Shown here in pieces: positions 1 to 11,800 of a DNA stretch of 64,000 nucleotides; position 1 is the stretch's first letter, and every line of letters begins with the position of its first letter. Source of the DNA: Istiophorus platypterus. Taxonomy: Eukaryota > Chordata > Actinopteri > Istiophoriformes > Istiophoridae. The position numbers were made by a program, and so were the translations under genes. Location of the stretch: NCBI GenBank assembly GCA_016859345.1, contig CM029119.1, positions 6,687,912 through 6,751,911 on the forward strand, given 5' to 3'. The notes below the pieces were generated by a model. That model was not told where the DNA came from, made no database searches, and saw only the letters and a program-made list of their open reading frames with translations.

Positions 1-48
1 GATGTCTCCTCTTTCCTGCAGAGGGAAAACAGAGACAAGGAGGAGGAA

Positions 49-51
<3 letters not shown>

Positions 52-83
<32 letters not shown>
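52..83. repeat. (GA)n microsatellite
   Basis: About 16 uninterrupted GA units are present. Confidence 0.9.
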
Positions 84-86
<3 letters not shown>

Positions 87-269
87 AAAGATGCAGTCAG
101 GACAGCAAGAGAAATCAGGGGGAAACTTGTATCGGCTACAGGTCAAACTGCATTAGGTATGAGCAGACAGCAAGTCCTGATAAATAAGGAAGATGCAGCA
201 TGACGACTGCACTGTGAATGTTGGAATGCATGATTCAATCTGGACAAAAAGATGTGTTTGGGGCTTGTT

Positions 270-560
270 CCACTATATTCATGGAGTCCAAAAAAACTGG
301 GGCCCACTATACTTGTGGGGTCCAGCGGTATTAATATATGCTGGAGGTTTGTGGGGACATGCTTTGTGGGGACTCCACAAGTTTTAACAGCTATTTTAGG
401 GTTATGACTTGGTTTTAGGGTTAGAATTAGGTTTGGATTACAGTGAGGGTGAGGGTTGGGGTTAAGCATTCAGATGTGATGTTTAAGGTTAGAGTAAGGG
501 GCTAGGGAACTCATTATGTCAATGATGGGTCCCCATGCATGTAGTAAAACAAGAATGTGT
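270..560. repeat. Teleost-type dispersed repeat with degenerate TTAGGG units, ending in a GT microsatellite
   Basis: The block reads gtggggacatgctttgtggg, then several copies of TTAGGG-like units (agggttatg, tagggttagaattagg, gtgagggttggggttaag), then ggttagagtaaggggctagg and aagaatgtgtgtg. From memory this is a repeat seen many times in fish genomes, where it often abuts (GT)n as it does here. It is not a true telomere array because the units are degenerate. Confidence 0.6.
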
Positions 561-576
561 GTGTTTCTAGTGTGCG

Positions 577-578
577 TG

Positions 579-614
<36 letters not shown>

Positions 615-640
615 CTGGTGTGTGTGTGTGTGTGTGTGTT
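577..640. repeat. (GT)n microsatellite, interrupted
   Basis: Two GT runs are separated by gtttctggtg. In the minus-strand transcript they are CA repeats starting about 13 nt after the donor of exon 12. Confidence 0.9.
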
Positions 641-652
641 CTCTCTGCTCAC

Positions 653-789
653 TGGTGGTCGTGTTTCCTCTGTAGCTTGGCCAGTTCTCTCTGTTTCTCT
701 TTGTAGCGGCGCTGTAGCTCAGCCAGCTGGACACGCATGGCCAGCTCCTCCCCTCCCATCGTCTCCATGGAGCCCTTCACTGGGCACAC
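653..789 (-). CDS. bahcc1: bahcc1 coding exon 12, coiled coil (residues 1546-1590)
   Basis: This 137-nt exon (phase 0 in, 2 out) encodes VCPVKGSMETMGGEELAMR, then VQLAELQRRYKEKQRELAKL and QRKHDHQ. It is a heptad-like charged helix that gives the family its coiled-coil name. The acceptor (ctgtatcag|GT) has no ordinary polypyrimidine tract. The 60 bases before it are UG-rich in the transcript. The donor (CACCA|GTGAGC) is followed by CA repeats. Skipping would shift the frame. The next exon lies left of the window. Confidence 0.93.
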
Positions 790-2076
790 CTGATACAGAT
801 ACACACACACAGACACACACACAGACACACAGATACACACAGACACACACAGACACACACGAAACAGAGGAATTCAAATGGTGAGATCAACAGTCATTGG
901 ATATATGATGTGGCCAGCTTGTGTTCGTTCAGCTTGTTGATTATATGGAGATTTTCTGTGACCAAATGCTCACAAGTTGGATCCTTCAAGCTAATTTTTG
1001 TTACCAACAGCATCTGCCCTTAAAGGCAAGGACTTCTGAGAGATCAAACTGGTGATCCATGCTAAAACATCTGCAAACATGCTGAAATGTAAGTAACTAG
1101 AACTTAAAAGGTAAATCTAAATATTAAATATTAAAACAAAAAATATTGTTTGCTAATACAAATCATATTATGTAAAATTTTGCCTTTTAACTTTGACAAA
1201 AAAACTGCCTGGCTTTCATCAGATAGAAATAAGATTATTTCCAATTTATGTAAACAGCTACAGTTGACAGTAATTTATTCAAGAGTGTCTGAATGAAAAT
1301 CTAAGATTACCTGGGTACATACATATGAGTCTGATATTTGGATCATTGAGGATAACAACTGGGTGCTGTTATTTTTTAGTTACTTAGAATAAAAGCGTGA
1401 GACTAAATCCTAAAATGTAAAACCTGTAAATGTTTGTAAAAGTCATACAACCTACCCTCTCATGTTTTTAAGTTTTGTTTTAAAAAAAACAAACAAATGG
1501 AGGTGTGTGTCCACCATTTAAAACTTCCTTACATTGTCAGCCTAAATGATTTATATTCGCATGTGTAAACACAAAATACATGTTCAGTAAAACCTCACCG
1601 GCTCGTGGCGAGGCGTCCAGCTGCACTTCCTGCGCAGGCTGAGCCTTTTCCTGATTGGACACTGCTGGTCCACCCCCATATCTACAGCCCCTCCCCCCAT
1701 CTCCAGGGCACGGGCAGCCGCCAGCGTCGCTAGGCTGTGGAGGTCAAAGGTCAGCATGTCCTCACCTGCGCAGAGATGGATTGTTGTGTTTTAAGATTGG
1801 TGCATTCACATAGCTGCTGATATGTTGTGCGCTGAATGGATTTATATCTGGAGCGATGAAACGATGCCTTGAAAAGTGGTGATATTTATGATATTAGCTG
1901 GGTAGTTTATTTGATCTATACTAGTGTTCGTGCCTAATCGTACACAAACAACATAGAGACAAACACATGCACACTTGAGGGGGAGTGCTGGAGAACGATC
2001 TCTACATCTGTCACTGTCATTAACTCTGTCACTGTCACAGCACCAGTAGATGAAACAGAATATTAATGAGACAGTC

Positions 2077-2125
<49 letters not shown>

Positions 2126-2470
2126 CTATGCAAATAAAACACACTCATTCTCAATGCACACGTTCACCTACAACATTCGCTGAGCAGCGCAGACATGGGC
2201 ATGAATGTGTGAGGGAGAATTGGAGAGAAGGAGAACAACAGACAGGAGGGAGGAGGAGGAGGAGGAGGAGTGGGAGAGGGAGGAGGAGGAGGAGAGGAGA
2301 GGAGGGGAGAGGAGAGAAGAGGAGCAGAGAGGAGAGAAGTGGAGAGGAGAGGAGAGGAGAGAGGAGAGGAGAGGAGAGGTTAGGTTTCACTATATCACTC
2401 ACACTGTGCACTGGAGCTGCAAGGCCTATTCACTGACATCTGACATTATTAAAAACCTGTGTGTGTGAAT

Positions 2471-2507
<37 letters not shown>

Positions 2508-2866
2508 AGACGAAATGCGGTAAATAGAGGTTTGAAAGAGAAGAGGGCAGGAAGGATTGAGTCTTCATCCGTGAAGCCAGATTTAAAATTAAAAAAAGCG
2601 TGAACAGAAGAACAAATGGATGTGATAATGACAGGTAAGTCCTCAAGGAGCCGCGGAAGAAAGCAGGAAGGAGCCGAGGGATGCGGCTTTGTCCTGTCCC
2701 AGCTCGCAGAGGTCAGTGCCATGTCATCCGTCAGACATCTGAGCCAATGGCACATTCCGATTACCCTGACAGGATGACATCACCACTGACATCACCGCAC
2801 CTTCTTTAGTAACCTGGCGGACGGCCACATCAATACATCCCTTCTTCCAAAGGTATACCACAGTCA

Positions 2867-2949
<83 letters not shown>

Positions 2950-3804
2950 TTGCACAGTAATAAGACCATACTTAGTCTCTAAAGAGGGTGAAGGCTGTAA
3001 TAGGGTGGCACAGGGGATTTGAAGGGGAAAAAAATAAAAACAATGATAGCTGAGAAAGTCCTAGTCATCATCAGGGTCAATTAAGGAAGTTTATTGACCT
3101 GCAATTTCAATATAAAGGAAATGTGAAGGAAGAAAGGAAACTGTGGCACAAACAGCTCCTCTGTCTATGTGTAAATAGAAGAAATGGTGTTAATTTATAC
3201 TGCAGGGGAAAGTGTCTCTTGATTCCTTAATCTGTAATTGCGATCTCCAGTCAACAGCTGAGATATCCTTCCGCGTCAAGGAGCGGCATAAATGCATCTG
3301 TCTGGGATCGGTTTCATCTCCCAAACACATTCACGATGACAAAAACGTCATCAGCGGCATTAATAACATTCCACACAGCGAGGCCGGAGCAGGTTTTAAA
3401 TAAATGTGTTGCAATTTGGAGAACGTTTTCCACGCCACGACAGGACTTATTGATTTCACACCTATTACACATGCTAACCACGTGCACGCACACATAAACA
3501 AATGCAAACTCACATGCTCTGCATCACACACACACATTCACAGACAGCTGCAGAACGACTTATGATTTTTACACTTATTAATTCTGTCAACAAGGCTTGC
3601 AGAGGCAGGATTTACACACAAGATTACATTGGTTTAATAATAAAAAAAGAAGAAGTGAGTGAGTGAGGGGGAAAAATAACAAAGAGGGAGGATGAGGAGA
3701 GGCGGGAGGAGGCACAGGCAGGGAGCAGGCAGCCTGGTGGAGACACATATACTCTGATGGAGGAGAGCAGGGATTCATCTGGGATTACTTAACAGCTTAC
3801 ATAC

Positions 3805-3850
<46 letters not shown>

Positions 3851-4230
3851 AACATTCCCTGTGCACAAGCACACACAAATACAGGCAAGCATACACACAC
3901 AGATGCTGGCATAAATAAAAACACTTTCTCTCAGAGGGACGAGAGGAAAATAGGAGCGCTTACAGGGGAAGTGTTTTAAAGGAAAGGGTCTAATTAGCAA
4001 AGCAAGACGCCAGAGCCAGAGGGACACACTGGGCAGATTGTGTGTGTCTGTGCGAGTGTGTGTGTGTCCTGGCATGTATCTCAAGCTTAGCTTGTTTGTC
4101 CATTTCTACCCCCCCCCAAACAAACACACACATATATACCCTTCCCAGAGGGAAAAATAAGGTCTATAGGCAGGAACAGAGAGGCCGAGTTTAGGGAAGG
4201 TAGCAGGACAGTTAGTGGGAAATTTGTGTA

Positions 4231-4321
<91 letters not shown>

Positions 4322-6231
4322 GCATCTGCATTTCACACATCTCCCAGACCCTTGTTTTTGGTTCACTGTAAGTGTGTGTGCACGTGTAGACGAGAAAGAG
4401 AGTAACTCTTTGATTTTTTTCTTGATTTCATTTTCATGGGCATTTTAGTCCTGTTTGCTGTAACATGACAATATCAACCATACGTTAGGCTGTTCATCCC
4501 AGATGTTTTTTTTAATAAAGTTTCAGAGGTTTTGAAAGGGGTTGAAAATATCAGATTAGTGAGGTTGGAAACACAGATGGAAAAAAAATGCATTTTCAAA
4601 TGAATTTCTTCTCACCTTCAGTGACTTCCTCTTTACTCTCTCTACTCCTCTGCTGGATCTCCAGCTCAGCCAGCTCTCCTAGTATCTCCATACCATGGTG
4701 GGGCGGAGGGCTTGGGGCCCGAACAGCAGGTACAGGTGGGTACAAGGCATCTCTGGTGGCGCACAGAGCCGCGGCGATCAGAAGCTCCAAGCTCCACATG
4801 TAGGCCCCTTGAAGCTGGGCTGCTGTGCTTCCCGATGGAGGGAGGATGGGTTCAGAGGTTGGGGAAGGAGCAGGAGAGCTACAAAGCACTTCCACCAAGT
4901 CATTGCCTGGACTCATTCCATTCAACTCCTCTTCCTCCTCATCTTCAACCACCTCTACATTCTCTACATCTTTGTTCCCATCCTCCTCTTCCTCTTCCCG
5001 CTCCTCTTCATCAGGCTCCACAGGGACAGACACAGGGCATTTTGTTAGGTCAGATTCCATTCGCCCTCCCTCATCCTCTTCTGTGTCCTCTTTTCCATGT
5101 TCCCTATGATCCTCCTGCTCTTTGGAGAGCTGGGGCTCCTCCAGGCTGGCCTTCTGGCCTGGGCAACCCTGAGAGAGCTCTACTTTTAGGGTTTTGCCTG
5201 TGGCTGTGGCTGGACAGGCTGGATCTGGGCCTGGAGATGGGGAAGGACATGGCGGCAATCCAGAAACGTTGTTCTCGGGCTCGGAGACGCAGCTTCCTTT
5301 TGCTTCCGCCCTCCTTTCCCCCTTCTCTTTCTCTGCAACTCCACTCTGAGATTCCACAACTTCACAGTCTCTCCCATCTTCTTCTTCCCTTCTCTCTTCT
5401 TCTTTGGTGAGAGCCTGGACGTGGCATTGATGTGGGAGGGACTTGGAGTCAGGCTCTGCTGGCTCTGCCTCAACCATTGCTTGCTCAGCCAGTCGGGCCT
5501 CAGCAGGCAGGGGCCCGGCCTTGTAACTCGTGGTGATAGGAGGGTAGGTATAAACAGGTGGCAAATCTAGTGGAAAGACAAGAGTGCAATAGTTTAATAG
5601 GTTGATAGGACACGAAACCTACCTGATATACAACACGTACATTTATCTCGAAGCATCTAGAGAACACAGAAGATTTCCATTGTCTTTAAGTCGGACCTTT
5701 TGCTTTTTAAATTCATGGTCATTCTGTTCAGCAGACAGAATGAAGCAAGCGATCACAGTTGGAATAATACATTCATAGCTGGGTGCAGAACACTGGGTGT
5801 GTGTGTAAGCCTAGAGTAGTGTATATTATACTGTACATACTATATGTGCATGAGTGTATGTGTGTGTGGGAGTGTGAGTGACTGTATAGATCTGAGTGGG
5901 ATATTGATGACACCCTGCTGTTTTCCTGTGATTGCAGCACCAGCCCTGTCACCCCTGCATTCTGATTATTGATGGTAACCCTCCGCCCCCTGACAGCGCA
6001 GCCAGATGAATGCGTATCCTTCCGCCTGTACTTCTCAAGGACCTCTGAAGGATAAGGAGGGCCTATCTGAAGATTTCATTGGCCTTCCTCTTATGACACA
6101 CGTGTGAGCTCAGCGACTCATGTGCATGCTGGCAGGTCACACACACAGACACACATTGAGTGCCCATATGCTTTGTCTGACCTTAATGGCTGACCTACCC
6201 ACTTCCCTCTTTAGCTTGAACCGAAAGAGAT

Positions 6232-6310
<79 letters not shown>

Positions 6311-8343
6311 CACACTCGAACACACACACACACACACACACACACTCACTCACTCACTCAAAGATACACAGAGCAAGGGATCAACCCTGCTTCAAACAAT
6401 TTCTGCAAAAACAATTTCTGGGATTTTGCAAAAACAATTTTCTGCAAAATCGTTTTAGGGCGCTACATTTCTACAGAAACACGCTCCATCTCTCTCCCTC
6501 TTTCTTTTTCTCTTACACAATATCTCTCTATGTCTTTCTCTTTGCCTTGTCTCTCACTCTCTATCATGTTTGCTCCTTTAATTTTTTTGTAATCTGGTTG
6601 TTCAAGCTACTGGTACAATTCAAACTCAATAATTCATTAAACAGTCTATAGACTTTCCCACATTCACCTGGCTCTAGGGACTGTGGGTAGTCCTGAGGTG
6701 GCTGCCCCTCTCCTCTGTCGCTGCCCCTCTCCAGCCCTTTAGAGAGGTGTGAAGGAGCAGGGCTGAGTGCTGGAGAGCGGGGCGCCGCTGCAGCTGGGCT
6801 TGGAGCAGGGGTCAGAGGGTTCGGTGGGTGCGGACGCCTGGACGGGGAGTGGTAACAGGGTGACTGACGGCTGGTGGGACACACCCCTTGAGACGGTGTG
6901 GGCGTCTTTGGTGGAGGAGGAGTGTGAGAGAAGGGTTTGGCTGCATGAGAAGAGGTGGAGGAGGAAGAAGAGGACGAAGAGGGGGGAGTTTGGGATGCTG
7001 AAGATTCATGAGGAGAGTCGTCTATTGTGATAGCATGCTCCTCATGTTTTCTCTGTGAAAAAGGAAAGGGAAAGTTGACATCTTAATGACTTCCCTCCCA
7101 GTTATGACGAATTATATCTTGAGAAAGAGATGTTGCAAGTTATTTAAAACAAACAGGACAGGCAGCACTTAACATGAGCCCAAATAAGCACCACTGCTGA
7201 AGAGATAAAGAAAACCTTATGACAGAAAAGGCATGAAAAAGAGTGTTAGAGTGTAGGCCACACAGTTTGACTGCCAAATGATCTGGCAATCTGATTGTGC
7301 AAAAACACCACACCAACACTTCTCCATCAATGAATGATTTGGCCAACAAAAGAGGAAATGACTGTCTTAAACAAATATTCTAGGGTATAATTTTGCATAT
7401 GTTTTTCTTTTAGTGTTAAGAAATCAGGATATCTGTGCTGAGAGATCGTCAAACAAATGATTAGTGGGACTTTATACAACTCCTAACTACACAAAGAAGG
7501 TAGACACTTGTACAAGTTGAAAGTCTCCCTAATTCTCATTTACCTGAAGTTTCACAATAACATTTTAACATAAAATGTTAACATTTAGCATTTTACAAGT
7601 ATTACACTAAAATGGAACCTCTTTCACATGTGTCTGGATTATAGTAGTATTATTTGTACCTGTCCTATGGAGTGGCGCTGCATGTGCTCCATGGCTCGCT
7701 GCTGCTGCTGCTGGTGCTGCTGCTGCAGGGTGTACAGATCCTGTTGCCGTAGGAATGAGGAGCATGAGGAGCGGGAGTAGACGGGATGATGCTGCAGGTG
7801 AGGAGGGGGGCCCCGGCCTCCATACACAGGAGGCCATAGACCTGACTGCTCCAAAACGTCTGGAAGAGGAAACAGGAAAAGAGGGAAAGTGAGGTTGTTC
7901 TATTTTTTTTCTGAATAGACAAAAAATGGGTCCAAAAAAGTAAGATGGTAAGACATTCCTATTAGAAAACAATATTAATCTTTTGAATAAAAAGCTGTAA
8001 AATAATCAGTGGAGAAATATTTACGTGGTTGCAGTGCACCAGTGAAGTCATAAAGAGAAACTGTCACTGAACTCTGAAAGTGCTCATTTGAATATGTGGG
8101 ATTGGCAAGAGAGCTCAGCCACCTTAACCACAGATATAACGACTGTGAGCTGTATGAGCTGTGTGCTGGCTGCAGACATAGTGAGTGAATCCTGAATGTA
8201 TGTTCCACATCCTCTATTCACCTTCTTTAACTCTTTCTTTTTCTAATGATGGTGTTTTTCTGTGCAGGGAACAATACATTTTCTATTAAGCCCAACCCTA
8301 TGCACATATGAATACAGATACACACACGTTTACCCCCACCACA

Positions 8344-8399
<56 letters not shown>

Positions 8400-8578
8400 T
8401 CCCTTCTTGGCTGCCTTGTCGCTGGGAACCTTTGTTCTGTGAGATTAGCCTGAGTGGGCTAATGTTTCCCAGGGGAAGGGTTCAGTGGATGCACTTCCCC
8501 TCTCTGCAGGAACTCCCACGAAGCGAGGCAAGGGAGGCGGGAGATAATTAAATTTCACAGCCTGTTTGCAAAGCAGCG

Positions 8579-8629
<51 letters not shown>

Positions 8630-8781
8630 TTTTCTCTTTTTAGCAATGGCTGAGATGTACAACTCAACTCTTAACACTGAGCAATGTTTCATGTTGTTCC
8701 AGACATGAACACAACTAACTTTATATGTAATCACTTGTTCACATGCGCACACAGACACATACACAGACACACAGACAGACA

Positions 8782-8823
<42 letters not shown>

Positions 8824-11800
8824 CCAGTTAAAACACACCAGCCTGCCACCACAAGAGAGATGGATGTCAGTTAAAATGGTTTGCATAATGCTGGGCACAT
8901 GCAGAGGGGGCAATGGAATAGCTGCTCCCATTAATGAAGCTATAAAACACAGCCCCACTGACAGAGGGACTTAGTTGAGCATTATATTATGATTAACCAA
9001 TGATACTAAAACTCTGGGAGAGAAATGGCAGTGGCTCTGACGGTACAAATGGAGAGAAAGAGGGAGGTAGGGAGGGCAGTAAGGGTAGACGGGACTGAAT
9101 GTAGGCTCTGTGTGTTGTCTATGTGTGTGTGCTGCTGCTGTAAAAGTATACTTAGCATACCGAGATGATGATGAGGCCCAGGTTCTGTAGGAAGAACCAC
9201 CAGTGGGGAGTTAGGGTCTTGGGTTAGCGACCCCAAGACAGGCTGCAGAGGGCTGGGCAGACCTGTTGGGAAGCTGGGGCTCATTCCCACGTGGCTTAGA
9301 CCTGGAAAAAGATATAAAATAATAGTCAAATGAGAGCAACATTCAAATACTTATTTCACTAGTCCAAGGAGATAGTAGTTTGCTCAACAAACATGAATAA
9401 GAGTAATGTGAAGTTGTGATAAAATTCCTTTATGTCTTGTGAATTAAAAAAAAAAACATTTAAGATCCTTGTAAAGCTACATCTGAGTTTAATGATGTCT
9501 GTTGCTCATGGGTGTAAATCAATCATTATTTAGTATATAGCCCTGAGTTTCACTGTTATAATGACTTTCTCAAGAAAATGCTACCAGGGAATAAATATAA
9601 AAAATCTCTCAGCATTATTAACAATGGCACCATAGTTGAACTAAAGAAAGAAAACAATACCAGGTAAAATCCTAGTATGTGGCTGGACCAACCTATATCT
9701 TTTTTCCTCTGTCCTACTCTCCGTGCTCACATGCCAACTGCCCATTAATACTACACGTTAACCAGCATTCCAAGCATTTCCAAGCTGCTACTCTGCTAAA
9801 ATCCTGATTTTATGACTGTAACATTGTCTGATAACATCACCAGAAGCATAAGTTAGTGCCAACATCTGTGTTCGTAATTTCAGCTCTGTTTAATTGTGAT
9901 ATTATTCCTCACAAATTTTCTGTTAGAGGTTCATTCACATCCGTGTCAAATAAATGAGACCAGAGAGAGGTGTGCCTTCAAAGGCAAAGGCTGATCATGT
10001 GCTTGTGGGGAAATTCTGGTGACTCTCTTCTACAGAAAGTAACTAGGATTTTTCCAAAAAATTGCTAGGTTTGTTGCTAGGTGCTTTTGTGAAGAAAAGT
10101 CACTAAAGGGGTATGAAAAATCAGTAAATCTAGCAACAAAGGCACTACATTTGCAACACCAACTGTAAACTTACTCCTGAGTGTGCAAATTAAACTATTC
10201 ATGTCAATTGATTTTTAATGCACAATGGCCAGTGTTGTAACTTCAGCACTTTGTCACACAGCATTAGGCTGACCGATGGTGTAACTCTATCAGTCAGTCA
10301 GTCACAGACAAGGAAAAAAGAAACTATTCATCAATATGAAATCCAGGAGCAATGTGATTGACACATAATGGACATGAAAATGGAGGTTAAATATACAGAC
10401 CATGTTCTTTGTCTAAAGCAAAACTGTGTTTACAAGTAAGAAACATATGCTGCCTATTGATTCTACTCACTCAATGAATGGCCCATCCACAGGGAGGGAC
10501 TTCCTGTCCTCTGCATCCAGTGGTGGTGAGCTGGGTGAGCATGGGCAGCAGGGTCTGCCCCTAACTGGTTGGCTCCTCCAGGAACCAGGAGGTGAGAGGT
10601 CAGGTCACCGTGGCAACTACTAGATGGGTGGATCCTGGCGAACTCCACCCGATCCTTGTTTTCCCTGTCGTAACAGTAGGCGGGGTGAACTTGTCATTAT
10701 CTTGATTATCCCTCTTATTGTTACCATCATCATCATCACCATCATTATGATCATTATCTTCATCTTCGTCATCTTCATTACCACTGCTACCATTATAATC
10801 ATCAAGAAAATGAATTCTGACAGCAACAGGAAAAGCCATCATCTTCTGCCTAGTCTCTGAGTTCTCATTATATGTTTTCTTCCCTTAATATGACTACATA
10901 ATAAGAGCCTGATACTTCAGAGACATTTGTATTAGTCCCCGTAACATTAATGCACCACATCTCATCTCAGAGAGAGAGAGAGAGAGAGGGAGAGGGAGAG
11001 GGGAAGAGAGAGAGTGAGAGGGTGCAGAAATACCACATCAAAGGGTGAGAAGAGTAAATGGAGTGAGGGGATGAAAGAAAAGAGAAGCAGAGCCTCAGAA
11101 TGGGAGAGAGAAGCCAAGAGAATAAAAGAACTGCAGCTTATCAGATGAGAGCAAAAATGAATAGATGCTACCATGTGCATGCGTGTGCGCATGATTGTTT
11201 GTTCATATGTGTTGGTGTTTGTGAATTTAAATGTACCTGATGATCATTTCTCTGTCTCTGTCCAAGTGATGAAGGCTGATTTGCTCCTCTGTCATCCTCT
11301 TCCTGTCCTCTGCCTCCCGGCCAAGAGGATACACAGGGCGTGACACCCCTGAATCGCAAGTACAACGGCGCTTACAGTCAGTATCGTTTATTAATCAAAC
11401 ATATCATTAGATGACAACACCCCTTCTTCTGCAAAAGTAAGAGAAAAAGTAACCTTTTGGTCACATTCTCAATTTTTTTCTTTCTGTTCCTTTTAAGGTG
11501 AAAGTCTACCTGCAGATACTTGTACACATAATGTCACGTTGCGATGTTTATTGAATGACAGAAATTGTACCTAAATTTGCCTAATATATTTCTACATTTC
11601 CTAGAAGGCCTTTGACAAGCACTGCCTATGTAGAAACCACTATCTCTTCTTCTTTACAATGAATATCTCCCTTTAGGTGTTTAATTGTGGATTTTTCCCA
11701 TAATACAGCCTACAGTACAGAAATAGCATCAATTGACTTTCAGTGCAAGGGGCATGAATGATGTCTGACCTTTCATGCTGGGCAGCACCCTGCCTTGTCT

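Larger units (their letters stand above)
1..652 (-). other. bahcc1: bahcc1 intron 12 (start only)
   Basis: No coding sequence like the expected downstream Arg/Pro-rich exon was found on the minus strand, so the intron runs off the left edge. It holds a (GA)n run (52-83), a teleost-type dispersed repeat with TTAGGG-like units (about 270-560) and GT repeats (577-640) next to the donor of exon 12. Confidence 0.75.
1766..4615 (-). other. bahcc1: bahcc1 intron 10
   Basis: This 2.85-kb intron carries many simple repeats: CA at 2080-2121, a purine tract at 2241-2380, GT at 2458-2500, (CA)39 at 2869-2946, CA at 3806-3849, and GT plus TCTG at 4234-4320. No coding exon was found. Confidence 0.8.
7860..9160 (-). 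other. bahcc1: bahcc1 intron 7
   Basis: Contains compound (CT)n(CA)n at 8344-8397, (CA)n at 8581-8628 and (CAGA)n(CA)n at 8765-8821. No coding exon was recognised. Confidence 0.8.
10665..11236 (-). other. bahcc1: bahcc1 intron 5
   Basis: Begins next to exon 6 with a run of imperfect ATC/ATT trinucleotides (about 10695-10805) and ends with GA-rich sequence (about 10970-11030). No coding exon was recognised. Confidence 0.8.

Noticed and set aside
283..480. True interstitial telomere array
   Set aside because: TTAGGG units are degenerate and spaced irregularly, as in a dispersed fish repeat.
4596..5564. A separate acidic 322-codon gene
   Set aside because: It starts at a TTG inside exon 10 and ends in intron sequence past a good donor. 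It joins in frame to exons 9 and 11.
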